Shown here: positions 45,421 to 53,033 of the stretch, one piece after another | Layout of the letters: every line of letters starts with the position of its first letter | How positions within the stretch are numbered: the first letter of the stretch is position 1 | Source of the DNA: Acidobacteriaceae bacterium | Lineage (GTDB): Bacteria > Acidobacteriota > Terriglobia > Terriglobales > Acidobacteriaceae | Direction: 5' to 3' | NCBI GenBank assembly: GCA_003134655.1 | Contig: PLBY01000045.1 | Coordinates: 160,427-224,426, forward strand | DNA length: 64,000 bases | Notes under the pieces: generated by a model | What the model was told of the DNA's origin: nothing | The model's input: only the letters and a program-made list of their open reading frames with translations | Database searches by the model: none | Program-made: the position numbers and the translations under genes

Positions 45421-45621
45421 CTAGGCAGGGGGGATGGTCCGCCGTTCCTTGGCAGGCTTGCGGCCAAGGAACTGACTGGCGGCGAGGCTCCGGAGGCGTT
45501 CAATTTTTTCGTGAATCGCTCCCAATAAGTCCTGCAGGATGGCTTCCAGTTCCCCGTCCGAGGCTTCGGTGATCTGGGCGCAGAGCTTTCGGATTCGATC
45601 GTCGAGGCGGCGCGTGTGCAT
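45421..45621 (-). CDS. Small helical protein, 66 aa
   Basis: From ATG 45621: MHTRRLDDRIRKLCAQITEA, then GELEAILQDLLGAIHEKIER. The helix-rich pattern is like that of the 51-aa neighbour. The track ORF runs from 45759, but the extra 46 codons are low quality. No family name is known to me. It ends KERRTIPPA. Confidence 0.55.
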   Translation of the reverse strand: MHTRRLDDRIRKLCAQITEASDGELEAILQDLLGAIHEKIERLRSLAASQFLGRKPAKERRTIPPA

Positions 45622-45845
45622 GGCAAGAAGTAGGCGCGTCGACCAGTGGCTGTCCTGTAGAGTGCCTGAGTTCGCGGGAGCGTTCGATACCCTACATACT
45701 GTAGACCGCGCGAAATTCCGGGTCGAAACCCGGTGAGGCCGATCGCGGTTTGAGCTCAAGTTAAGGGGCGAATCTGTTCCGAAGGCTGACGGGCATAGGG
45801 TGTTTCCTTTAGATCGACGGAATCGAGCACGGTTGGCAAACTCGA

Positions 45846-46115
45846 TTACGTTCCAAAGCGTTCCGCGGCGCGGGCTTTTGCCTTGGCAGCTTCTTCCTCG
45901 CGATTCTTCGGCGGCGCCGTGGTTTCGAGCGAACGCAAAAGGCGGGTTGCGATCGCCGCGACTTCGTCGACTGCGGAGAGAAACGAGGCTTCGTTCGACT
46001 TGGACGGTTTGTTAAAGCCAGTGATTTTTCGGACGAACTGCAGCGAGGCAGCGCGCACTTCGTCGTCGGTCACGGGCGGATCGAAGTTGAAGAGGGTTTT
46101 GATATTTCTGCACAT
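45846..46115 (-). CDS. DUF2277 family protein
   Basis: This 89-aa protein begins MCRNIKTLFNFDPPVTDDEV and continues with AASLQFVRKITGFNKPSKSN and EVAAIATRLLRSLETTAPP, the whole DUF2277 pattern. The family is widespread but unstudied. It is 197 bp upstream of infC and divergent from it, so its promoter region is shared. Confidence 0.9.
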   Translation of the reverse strand: MCRNIKTLFNFDPPVTDDEVRAASLQFVRKITGFNKPSKSNEASFLSAVDEVAAIATRLLRSLETTAPPKNREEEAAKAKARAAERFGT

Positions 46116-46267
46116 GATAAAAAGCCTCGCTTGTCTTTAGCTCCCACGCATCGGGCGGCCAAGACCTTATTTTCGCCCAAGCGGGATCGTATATGGAATC
46201 CCCCGTCGGCAAAAATGCGGGCATGCCTCGGATCCACGGGAACCGACGGGCTCGCCGGGAATCCTCA

Positions 46268-46276
46268 TGTTATAAT
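46268..46276 (+). promoter_or_regulatory. Extended -10 promoter of infC operon
   Basis: TGTTATAAT contains a perfect TATAAT (46271-46276) preceded by TGN, the extended -10. No good -35 was found 17 bp upstream. Transcription would begin near 46283, leaving a leader of about 30 nt. Confidence 0.6.
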
Positions 46277-46312
46277 TCTTTATTCTCAGTCGCTTAGACC
46301 ACGGAGGACTGT

Positions 46313-46936
46313 ATCGATAAACGTTTTATCCGCACGAACGATCGTATCCGGGCGCGTGAAATCCGCGTGATTGACGACGAAGGGCAGCAGCTTGGTATCA
46401 TGCCGCCTTACGAAGCCATCAAAAAAGCCCGCGAAAAGAATCTGGACCTGGTTGAGATTTCGCCTACCGCGCAGCCTCCCGTGTGCCGCATCATGGACTA
46501 CGGGAAGTATCTCTACCAGCAGGAAAAAAAAGAGCGCGAAGCCAAGAAACACCAGAAAACGATCACCGTAAAAGAGGTCAAGTTCCGCATCAATGTGGAC
46601 GACCACGATTACGAGACGAAAAAGAATCACGTTCTGCGTTTTCTGGATGAAGGCGACAAGGTGAAGGCGACCATTTTCTTCCGCGGACGCGAGATGACGC
46701 GTACCGGGCTCGGCCGCCAGATTCTGGAACGGCTGATCAAAGACGTGGAACCGCACAGCATCGTGGAGTTTCGTCCCCGGCAAGAGGGGAACACGCTGCA
46801 CGCGATTCTGGCGCCGAAGAAGACGGAAAAGGAACGAGAGAAAGACAAGCAGAGGGAAGAGAAGCACAAGGCTGCGGTACAGAGTGCGCCGAGTGAAAGC
46901 GCTCCTCCGGCGCAGGTCGCCAAGCCCGCGTCGTAG
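46313..46936 (+). CDS. infC: Translation initiation factor IF-3, starting at AUC
   Basis: IF-3 N-domain residues TNDRIRAREIRVIDDEGQQLGI begin 18 codons upstream of the GTG used by the ORF track (46367). In frame, the only codons between stop TAG (46295) and that GTG include no ATG, GTG or TTG. ATC at 46313 follows GGAGG with a 5-nt gap, so translation should start there, giving 207 aa. E. coli infC uses AUU, which IF-3 itself rejects in an autoregulatory loop. The C-domain has GDKVKATIFFRGREMTRTGLG. The tail (from about residue 180) is Glu/Lys/Ala-rich. Confidence 0.88.
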   Translation: MDKRFIRTNDRIRAREIRVIDDEGQQLGIMPPYEAIKKAREKNLDLVEISPTAQPPVCRIMDYGKYLYQQEKKEREAKKHQKTITVKEVKFRINVDDHDYETKKNHVLRFLDEGDKVKATIFFRGREMTRTGLGRQILERLIKDVEPHSIVEFRPRQEGNTLHAILAPKKTEKEREKDKQREEKHKAAVQSAPSESAPPAQVAKPAS

Positions 46937-47059
46937 GGAAGAAACGAATTGCAAGCTGCTCGAACAAGTCTCGCCTGAGCGGTCATCTGACATTCTGCGA
47001 GAATGAAATGAAACTGACAGCCGAGGGCTGAAAGCTGACGGCTGTTTTCTGAGGACTTT

Positions 47060-47257
47060 ATGCCGAAATTGAAAACGCACAAGGGCGCTGCCAAGCGCTT
47101 TAAGTTAACCGGGACGGGGAAGGTGAAGCGGGGGCGATCGCACCTGCGCCACATTCTGACGTCGAAGAGCAAGAAACGGAAACGGAATCTGGGATCGCCG
47201 GCGCTCGTGAGCGATGGCGATAAGCGCAAAGTCAAGCGCATGATTCCGTACCAGTAG
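47060..47257 (+). CDS. rpmI: Ribosomal protein bL35
   Basis: This 65-aa protein reads [20 protein letters not shown], then [18 protein letters not shown], with the family's length and basic composition. It is the second gene of the infC operon, 123 bp after infC. That gap contains short GCTGAAAGCTGACGGCTG repeats. Confidence 0.95.
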   Translation: MPKLKTHKGAAKRFKLTGTGKVKRGRSHLRHILTSKSKKRKRNLGSPALVSDGDKRKVKRMIPYQ

Positions 47258-47261
47258 AAGT

Positions 47262-47339
47262 TTCCTTCGTGTATCTTAGTGTCCTTTGTGGTTGATCAGA
47301 GCATTTTCACCACTAAGGACACGAAGTATCACGAAGGAA
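47262..47339. repeat. Inverted repeat TTCCTTCGTG..GTGTCCTTTGTGGT
   Basis: The left arm (TTCCTTCGTGTATCTTAGTG, then TCCTTTGTGGT) and right arm (ACCACTAAGGACACGAAGTA, then TCACGAAGGAA) are complementary over about 30 bp with a few mismatches. They fold over the gap between rpmI and rplT and could affect L20 expression. Confidence 0.7.
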
Positions 47340-47454
47340 TGCGGGCCGAGTTGCATATCGGCCTGCGGGCGCGTGAAGAGGCCAGAGATCGCCGCCATGG
47401 CGAATCGTCCTTGCCTCCAGCCGCCGGTAAGTGCAACTAAAAAAGGAGAACACC

Positions 47455-47820
47455 ATGCCTCGTGTAAAACGCGGAACCAAACGCCGCGCCAAACGCAAAA
47501 AAATATTAGACCGCGCAAGCGGGTATTTCCTCACTAAGTCGAAGCTGTACCGCTCGGCAAAAGAAGCGGTGGAGCGCGGACTGAAGTTTGCCTACTCCGG
47601 ACGCAAGCAGCGCAAGCGGCAGTACCGCTCGCTGTGGATCGTGCGCATCGGCGCCGCGGCCAAGCTGAACGGGATGAGCTACAACCAGTTCATTCACGGC
47701 TTGAAGCTTGCGGGGATCGAACTGGACCGCAAGATTCTGGCGGACCTGGCGGTGAAAGATCCGGCGGGCTTTGCCAGCCTGACGACGCAGGCCAAGGGCG
47801 CGGTCGGCGGGGCAGCGTAG
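47455..47820 (+). CDS. rplT: Ribosomal protein bL20
   Basis: From ATG 47455 (AAAAAGGAGAACACC upstream) this is a 121-aa protein. It begins [20 protein letters not shown] and continues with [20 protein letters not shown], all diagnostic of L20. The C-terminus ends [13 protein letters not shown]. The track start 47431 adds eight codons upstream of the SD and is rejected. In many bacteria L20 represses the infC operon mRNA. Confidence 0.95.
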   Translation: MPRVKRGTKRRAKRKKILDRASGYFLTKSKLYRSAKEAVERGLKFAYSGRKQRKRQYRSLWIVRIGAAAKLNGMSYNQFIHGLKLAGIELDRKILADLAVKDPAGFASLTTQAKGAVGGAA

Positions 47821-47821
47821 A

Positions 47822-47852
47822 GACGGCTTCCGGCGCTCGGCTTCCGGCTTCC
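47822..47852 (+). repeat. GGCTTCCG octamer repeats
   Basis: CGGCTTCCGGCGCTCGGCTT is followed by CCGGCTTCCGGC. The same octamer appears near 54302-54322 and 55425. Confidence 0.55.
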
Positions 47853-47893
47853 GGCACAGCTGGCTCTCATTTCGTATCGTCATCCATTAGCTT

Positions 47894-47974
47894 TGTCATT
47901 CTGAGCGAAGCGAAGAACTTGTTCGCGGTCGAGTTGCATAGGTCCTTCGCGCAAAAGACGCGCTCAGGATGACA
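47894..47974. repeat. Inverted repeat with TGTCATTCTGAG arms, second full copy
   Basis: TGTCATTCTGAGCGAAGCGA opens the element and CTCAGGATGACA closes it. The centre has TTGCATAGGTCCTTCG, shared with the copy at 11441 (CTATGCAACTT and CCTTCG). It lies between rplT and pheS. Confidence 0.7.
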
Positions 47975-48009
47975 AGGCGTAATCTCAGACAACGGTCGTC
48001 CAGGTCATC

Positions 48010-49125
48010 GTGGCATACACCGTTCCCAAACTGACTGACTATTCGGCGGCGGCGCTGGAGAAAGCTGCGCGCGAGTGCGTTGGTGCGTGTACGGGAGAGG
48101 CTGCCGAGGTTCGCAATGACGCGGAACTGAAAGCGTTTCGCGACCGGTGGATGGCGCGGAAGAACGGGATCCTCACACAGATTAACGATCTGTGGCTGAA
48201 GGGCGCGCCGAAAGAAGCGAAGCGCGAGGCCGGGATTCGCGTCAACGAATTGAAGGCTCGGATTACGGAACTCGTCGAAGGCGCTCACGTCGCGGGCTCC
48301 GGCGGGGATTCGCTTGTGGCTGAGCGCGTTGATATTTCGCTTCCTGGGGTGCGGCGTCCGATTGGGGCGGAGCATCCGGTGATGCGGACGTGGCGCGAGA
48401 TTGTTGGTGTCTTCCAGAAACTTGGGTACTCCGTCGCTGAAGGACCCGTTGTCGAGACGGACTACTACAACTTCGAGGCGCTGAATTTTCCTCCGAACCA
48501 TCCGGCGCGGGATACGCAGGATACGCTATTCATCGCGGGGCAGCAGTCGAAGCCGCAGCGTGAGCGGCTGTTGCTGCGCACGCATACTTCTCCGGTGCAG
48601 ATTCGGACCATGGAGAAGATGCGTCCGCCGATTCGCATCGTGATTCCGGGCACGGTGCATCGCAACGATCCTCCGGATGCGAGCCATTCACCGATGTTTC
48701 ATCAGATCGAAGGGCTCGCCGTCGACACCAACATTACATTTGGGGATTTGAAGGGGACGCTCGATCATGCCATGAAGGCGCTGTTCGGGTCGTCGGTCAA
48801 GACGCATTTTCGGCCGTCGTTCTTTCCTTTCACAGAGCCGAGCGCGGAATTGTATGTCACGTGCTTCATTTGCGGTGGGAGCGGGAAGCGGGGGGCGGAC
48901 CCGTGCCGTCCATGCAAGCAGAGTGGGTGGATCGAAGTGCTGGGATGCGGGATGGTCGATCCCAATGTGTTTGAGTTTGTGAAGGACAACGGGTATGACC
49001 CGAAGAAGGTTTCTGGATTTGCGTTTGGCATGGGCGTGGACCGGCTGGCTCTGCTGAAGTATGGCGTGGATGATTTGCAGTACTTCTTTCAGGGGGATGT
49101 GCGGTTCTTGCAGCAGTTTGGATAG
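48010..49125 (+). CDS. pheS: Phenylalanyl-tRNA synthetase alpha subunit
   Basis: This 371-aa protein starts at GTG. The N-terminal coiled coil is residues 1-95 (ELKAFRDRWMARKNGILTQI). Class II motif regions are HPVMRTWREIVGVFQKLGY, LLRTHTSPVQIRTM and FRPSFFPFTEPSAELYV. A Cys-rich insert follows (CFICGGSGKR..CRPCKQSGW), a putative zinc site found in part of the family. The tail has SGFAFGMGVDRLALLKYGV. It forms the alpha2beta2 enzyme with PheT. It is 189 bp after rplT, separated by a repeat. Confidence 0.95.
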   Translation: MAYTVPKLTDYSAAALEKAARECVGACTGEAAEVRNDAELKAFRDRWMARKNGILTQINDLWLKGAPKEAKREAGIRVNELKARITELVEGAHVAGSGGDSLVAERVDISLPGVRRPIGAEHPVMRTWREIVGVFQKLGYSVAEGPVVETDYYNFEALNFPPNHPARDTQDTLFIAGQQSKPQRERLLLRTHTSPVQIRTMEKMRPPIRIVIPGTVHRNDPPDASHSPMFHQIEGLAVDTNITFGDLKGTLDHAMKALFGSSVKTHFRPSFFPFTEPSAELYVTCFICGGSGKRGADPCRPCKQSGWIEVLGCGMVDPNVFEFVKDNGYDPKKVSGFAFGMGVDRLALLKYGVDDLQYFFQGDVRFLQQFG

Positions 49126-49126
49126 A

Positions 49127-49204
49127 GCTTCTAGCTGCTAGCTCCTAGCTTCCAGCTCTTTCGAGAGTTAGATGGCTAGTCGCTAGGAGCTAGAAGCTAG
49201 AAGC
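49127..49204. repeat. Inverted CTAG-heptamer repeats between pheS and pheT
   Basis: Left arm GCTTCTAGCTGCTAGCTCCT and right arm (reverse) GCTTCTAGCTTCTAGCTCCT pair almost fully. Each arm is itself made of GCTAGNA/GCTTCTA heptamers. The element ends 5 bp before the pheT ATG and would place the pheT start next to a long hairpin. Confidence 0.8.
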
Positions 49205-49209
49205 TTCGC

Positions 49210-51384
49210 ATGAAACTTTCTCCACAATGGATTCGCGACTTCGTTGATCTCGCGGTCGACGACCGGCGGCTTGCTGAGGACTTGACCAATGTTGGGATTT
49301 CGGTCGAGGGAATCAGCGGGAGCGGCTCTGACACCGTGTTTGAGATGGAGATTGGGACGAATCGTCCTGACGCCATGAATCATTACGGCGTGGCGCGGGA
49401 GGCGGCGGCGATTTACGGTCTGCCGCTGAAAGCGCTTTCAGCTTTCAGCTTTCAGCTCTCAGCCACAGCGGCTAAAGCCGCGATATCTGAGGGGAACGGC
49501 GACGCGGCCCTAAAGGGCCGCTCTTCCACTAACAGCTCGTCCACCAACAGTTCGTCCACGAGCACGGCTGAGGCCACGCCATTCCCGATCACTGTCGAGG
49601 AGCCTGCGCTTTGTCCTCGATTCTCGGCGAGGGTGATTCGCGGGACGGGCATCAAACCTTCCCCTGAGAAGATTGCGCACCGGTTGCAACTGCTCGATCA
49701 GCGGCCGATTTCAAATGCCGTCGACGCTACCAATTATGTTCTGTGGGAGATGGGCAAGCCTACGCACGTGTTCGATATGGACCTGCTTGAGGGCGGCAAG
49801 ATTATCGTGCGGAAGGCGCGGGACGGCGAGATGCTGAAGACTCTCGACGGAGTGGAACGCAAGCTGACTTCAGAAGATCTCGTCGTCTGCGATGCGAAGA
49901 AGCCCGTGGGGCTGGCGGGAGTGATGGGCGGGTACGACACGATGATTACGGAGAAGACGCGGAACATCGTGATTGAGTCGGCGTGGTGGGATCCGGGGAT
50001 TGTGCGGAAGATGTCGCGGCGGCATGGGATTCATACCGATGCGTCGCACCGGTTCGAGCGCGGGGCGGATTTCGAGTCGACTGTGCTGTCTTGCGATCTT
50101 GTGGCGCAGATGATTCTGGAATCGGGTGGCGGGGAGCTGGTTGGCGATGTGGTTGATGTGGTCTCGAAGCGGATGGACCAGGCTCCAGTGGTGCTGCATG
50201 TGAGCGACGTGAGGCGCATTCTGGGCGGGAGTCTGGACTCAGGGCTGATCTATCAACTGCTGAAGCGGCTGGGCTTTTCGCTGATTCCAGAGGGACAGAG
50301 TGACGCGCAGTTCCGCGTGCATATCCCTAGCTGGCGGTTGGATGTGGAACGCGAGATCGATGTGATCGAAGAGATCGCGCGACTGCACGGGTACGACAAA
50401 TTTGAGAACACGCTGCCGGCGTTCAGCGGCGCCGTGGTCGAATTGCCGCACGCGGCGATGGATGCGACTTTGCGCGAGCGGGCCCTGGCGCTGGGATACA
50501 ACGAGGCTTTGTCGTCGACCTTCATTTCGCATGCCGACGCGGAGAAGTTTTCATCGGCGAAGGTTCTGGAGTTGGAGAATCCTTTGAGCGAAGAGGCCTC
50601 TGTGATGCGGACTTCGCTGGCTCCGGGCATGCTCGATATGCTGGCATGGAATTTGAATCGCGATGTGGCGGAGGCGCGGCTATTCGAGATCGCCAACGTG
50701 TATGAGTTGTCGGGCGAGACTCGGGTAGAACCGAGGCGCGCTTGTTTGGGCGCTACAGCGGCGGCCGTGCGCGGATCGCTGCCTGCGGGTGGCGCGCTCG
50801 ATGTAAGCAAGGGCGAGCATGCGGCGGCGACGGAAACTTTTCGCGGATTCAAGGGCGATGTGGAGAATCTGCTGGCGGCGTTTGCCGGCGATGTGAGTTA
50901 TGACCGGGAGACGGCGGATTATTTTCATCCGGGGCGGTCGGCGCGGGCGCTGGTGAATGGCGCGGTGGTGGCGCAGTTTGGGCAGGTCCATCCGGAAGTG
51001 GCGGGGGCGCGGAAGCTGCGGCAGGATGTGTTTCTGGCTGAGATTGATCTGGAGCAGTTGTACACGGTTGGGCTGCGGACGGTGAAGTTCACCCCGCTCG
51101 GGAAGTATCCGGCGGTGGAGCGGGATTTCTCGTTTGTGTTTGGCGATGAGGTTTCGTTCGAAGAGATGCGAGCGGCGGTCACGGGATTGAGCATCGCGGA
51201 GTTGCGGGAGTTCCGTCCGGTGGAGATTTTTCGTGGCGGGTCGATTGCGGCCGGGAAGTATTCTGCGTTGTTGCGGGTGCGGTTTCAGTCGGATGAGAGG
51301 ACGCTGCGCGAGGATGAAGTGGTGCAGTGGTCGGGGAAGGTTGTGGCTGCGCTCGCGGGGCTGGGCGGGGTGCAGAGGGTTTAG
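49210..51384 (+). CDS. pheT: Phenylalanyl-tRNA synthetase beta subunit, short form with insertion
   Basis: This 724-aa protein starts KLSPQWIRDFVDLAVDDRRL. After about 45 residues it goes straight to FEMEIGTNRPDAMNHYG, so the usual OB-fold EMAP tRNA-binding domain of about 110 residues is absent. B3/B4 core motifs include CPRFSARVIRGTGIKPSP and ISNAVDATNYVLWEMGKP. The B5 and FDX-ACB domains are present (WRLDVEREIDVIEEIARLHG; KYPAVERDFSFVF). Residues about 77-120 are a low-complexity insertion (SAFSFQLSATAAKAAI and the STNSSSTNSSSTST run) derived from repeats. No RBS is visible beside the hairpin. Confidence 0.92.
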   Translation: MKLSPQWIRDFVDLAVDDRRLAEDLTNVGISVEGISGSGSDTVFEMEIGTNRPDAMNHYGVAREAAAIYGLPLKALSAFSFQLSATAAKAAISEGNGDAALKGRSSTNSSSTNSSSTSTAEATPFPITVEEPALCPRFSARVIRGTGIKPSPEKIAHRLQLLDQRPISNAVDATNYVLWEMGKPTHVFDMDLLEGGKIIVRKARDGEMLKTLDGVERKLTSEDLVVCDAKKPVGLAGVMGGYDTMITEKTRNIVIESAWWDPGIVRKMSRRHGIHTDASHRFERGADFESTVLSCDLVAQMILESGGGELVGDVVDVVSKRMDQAPVVLHVSDVRRILGGSLDSGLIYQLLKRLGFSLIPEGQSDAQFRVHIPSWRLDVEREIDVIEEIARLHGYDKFENTLPAFSGAVVELPHAAMDATLRERALALGYNEALSSTFISHADAEKFSSAKVLELENPLSEEASVMRTSLAPGMLDMLAWNLNRDVAEARLFEIANVYELSGETRVEPRRACLGATAAAVRGSLPAGGALDVSKGEHAAATETFRGFKGDVENLLAAFAGDVSYDRETADYFHPGRSARALVNGAVVAQFGQVHPEVAGARKLRQDVFLAEIDLEQLYTVGLRTVKFTPLGKYPAVERDFSFVFGDEVSFEEMRAAVTGLSIAELREFRPVEIFRGGSIAAGKYSALLRVRFQSDERTLREDEVVQWSGKVVAALAGLGGVQRV
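49434..49560 (+). repeat. Repeat-derived insertion inside pheT
   Basis: It begins with GCTTTCA heptamers (GCTTTCAGCTTTCAGCTCTC), then two hairpins, GCGGCTAAAGCCGC (49468-49481) and GCGGCCC/GGGCCGC with loop TAAA (49504-49521). Short AACAGCTCGTCCACC-type repeats follow. All of it stays in the pheT frame. Confidence 0.7.
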
Positions 51385-51397
51385 CGAGTCGGGGGAT

Positions 51398-51471
51398 GTA
51401 CCTCAGGGGCTAAAGCCAGGATTCATATTTGAGTCCAGATCGCAGCGCTGAAAGCGCTGCGCCACCCAAAA
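51398..51471 (-). repeat. Two-hairpin palindromic element, copy C
   Basis: Inverted copy: GTACCTCAGGGGCTAAAGCC, variable 20 bases, then ATCGCAGCGCTGAAAGCGCT and GCGCCACCCAAAA. Intergenic, after pheT. Confidence 0.8.
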
Positions 51472-51600
51472 GCAGTTCTCCCTGCCGCCACCAAGAGCAA
51501 TATTCACTGCCGCCACCAAGAACTAGAGCACTGAGAGCGATTTTCACTGGCCCGCCACCTGAGAGCAGTCTTCACTAACGCCACCAAATATTCACTGGCA
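51471..51600 (+). repeat. Degenerate 26-40-bp tandem repeats
   Basis: Four to five units carry a TTCACTGCCGCCACCAAG-like core (at about 51476, 51500, 51540, 51568 and 51588), separated by AGAGCA-type joints. The first unit begins at the end of element copy C. No ORF is supported here. Confidence 0.6.
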
Positions 51601-51623
51601 CCTGCTCAGTGCACTGGCTTCGA

Positions 51624-52819
51624 TCACTTTTCCAGGATCGACGCGTCCAGCTCTCGCACCGAGCGAAAGCCGCTTAGGCCCATGGTGAGATCCAGGTCGG
51701 CCAGGAAATTCTGCAATACGTCACGCACACCTTGTTCCCCCGCAATGGCTAAACTCCAGACATAGAGACGTGCCAGCAGAACGGCGCGCGCGCCGAGGGC
51801 CAGGGCCTTGATTGCGTCGGATCCGTAGCGAATGCCGCTGTCGAACAGAATTGGGATCTTCTGTTGGATTGCTGCGGCGACTGCCGGGAGTGCATCGAGC
51901 GCTGCGATGGCTCCGTCGACTTGGCGGCCGCCGTGGTTGGAGACGATGATGGCATCGACACCGTGGTCGAGCGCGAGGCGGGCGTCGTCGGGGTGGAGGA
52001 TTCCTTTCAGCACGATCGGCAACTTTGTTTGGCGGCGGAGCCATGAGAGATCGGTCCACGTCAAAGCAGTGTTCGAGAACAACCCGGCCCAGAGGCGAAT
52101 CGCCGCGGCGGGATCGGCGGCCGGGGGCTGCGGGAGACGCGAGCAGAAGACCGGATCGGTGAAGTAGTTGGCGAGTCCGTCGCCGAGGAGGAATGGAAGA
52201 TAAGGATGCTGGAGGTCGCGTTCGCGCCATCCCAGCATGGCGGTGTCGAGGGTGACGACGAGAGCGGAGTAGCCTGACTTTCCGCGCGCTGCAACAGGCT
52301 AGTCGTCAGTTCGTGATCTTTGCCCCAGTAGAGTTGGAACCAGCGCGGGACGCCAGCCATGGCTTGCGCAACTTCTTCGATGGGGCGGGAAGAAACGGTG
52401 CTGAGAACGAAGGGGATGCCGAGCGATGCGGCGGCGCGGCCGACAGCAACTTCCGCATCCGGATGAATGATGTTTTGCACGCCGACGGGGCCCAGCAAAA
52501 TTGGCGCGGGCAGAGTCTGGCCGAAGAGTTCGACGGTGAGGTCGCGCTCGGAAACGTCGCGCAGCATGCGAGGGACGATCCGCCAGCGATCGAAGGCGGC
52601 GAGATTCGCGCGGGCGGTGCGTTCCCCGGAGGCGCTTCCGGCGACGTAGTCATAGGCCTGCTGGGAGAGAACTTCAGCTGCTTTCTTTTCAGGCTGCGCG
52701 AGTGGAATGGGGATGGAGAGTCTCTTCCCTGCGAGGCCGAGTTGGTAGATCTCGAACTGGCGCTGCATACCGGGACTGGCGGCGTTGGAGTTAGGGATAG
52801 AGTGGGGCGAATCGGGCAT
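51624..52819 (-). pseudogene. Lactate/alpha-hydroxy-acid oxidase family gene with a frameshift
   Basis: Two overlapping frames make one FMN-dependent alpha-hydroxy-acid dehydrogenase. The first (52819 down to about 52275) has AYDYVAGSASGERTARANLA and PILLGPVGVQNIIHPDAE. The second (to 51624) continues [40 protein letters not shown] and the catalytic His in [13 protein letters not shown]. The joint reads RAESQ then GYSALV; restoring one G in the CAGGC at about 52272 makes it continuous, giving about 398 aa. It resembles lactate 2-monooxygenase-type proteins. The break may be real or a base-call error. Confidence 0.8.
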
Positions 52820-52884
52820 GGGCTTCCTCGGGCCTTATGAGCGGGGATCATTCTATACGGGTGCGAGTTCCCCCGACGCAAAAT

Positions 52885-52926
52885 CCCCACTTCTGCCACA
52901 AAGAACGTGGCAGAAATGGGGCACCC
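52885..52926. repeat. Hairpin element, GTTCTTT loop, copy 2
   Basis: Arms CCCCACTTCTGCCAC (52885-52899) and GTGGCAGAAATGGGG (52907-52921), loop AAAGAAC, which is GTTCTTT on the other strand. The inner stem GCCAC/GTGGC replaces the CGCGC/GCGCG of copy 1. The flank CACCC (GGGTG inverted) is kept. Confidence 0.75.
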
Positions 52927-52939
52927 GGACTAAACCACA

Positions 52940-52981
52940 GAGGACACTGAGGACACTGAGGACACTGAGGACACTGAGGAA
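52940..52981 (+). repeat. Four perfect 9-bp tandem repeats
   Basis: GAGGACACT occurs four times in a row from 52940 to 52975 and a partial fifth follows (GAGGA). The array sits 53 bp before the start of the EAL/HDOD gene. Confidence 0.85.
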
Positions 52982-53033
52982 AGCCACTTCTTTGCGGGCT
53001 TTAGTTTTTCGCTTTGCTGCCGATAGGAAAGAC

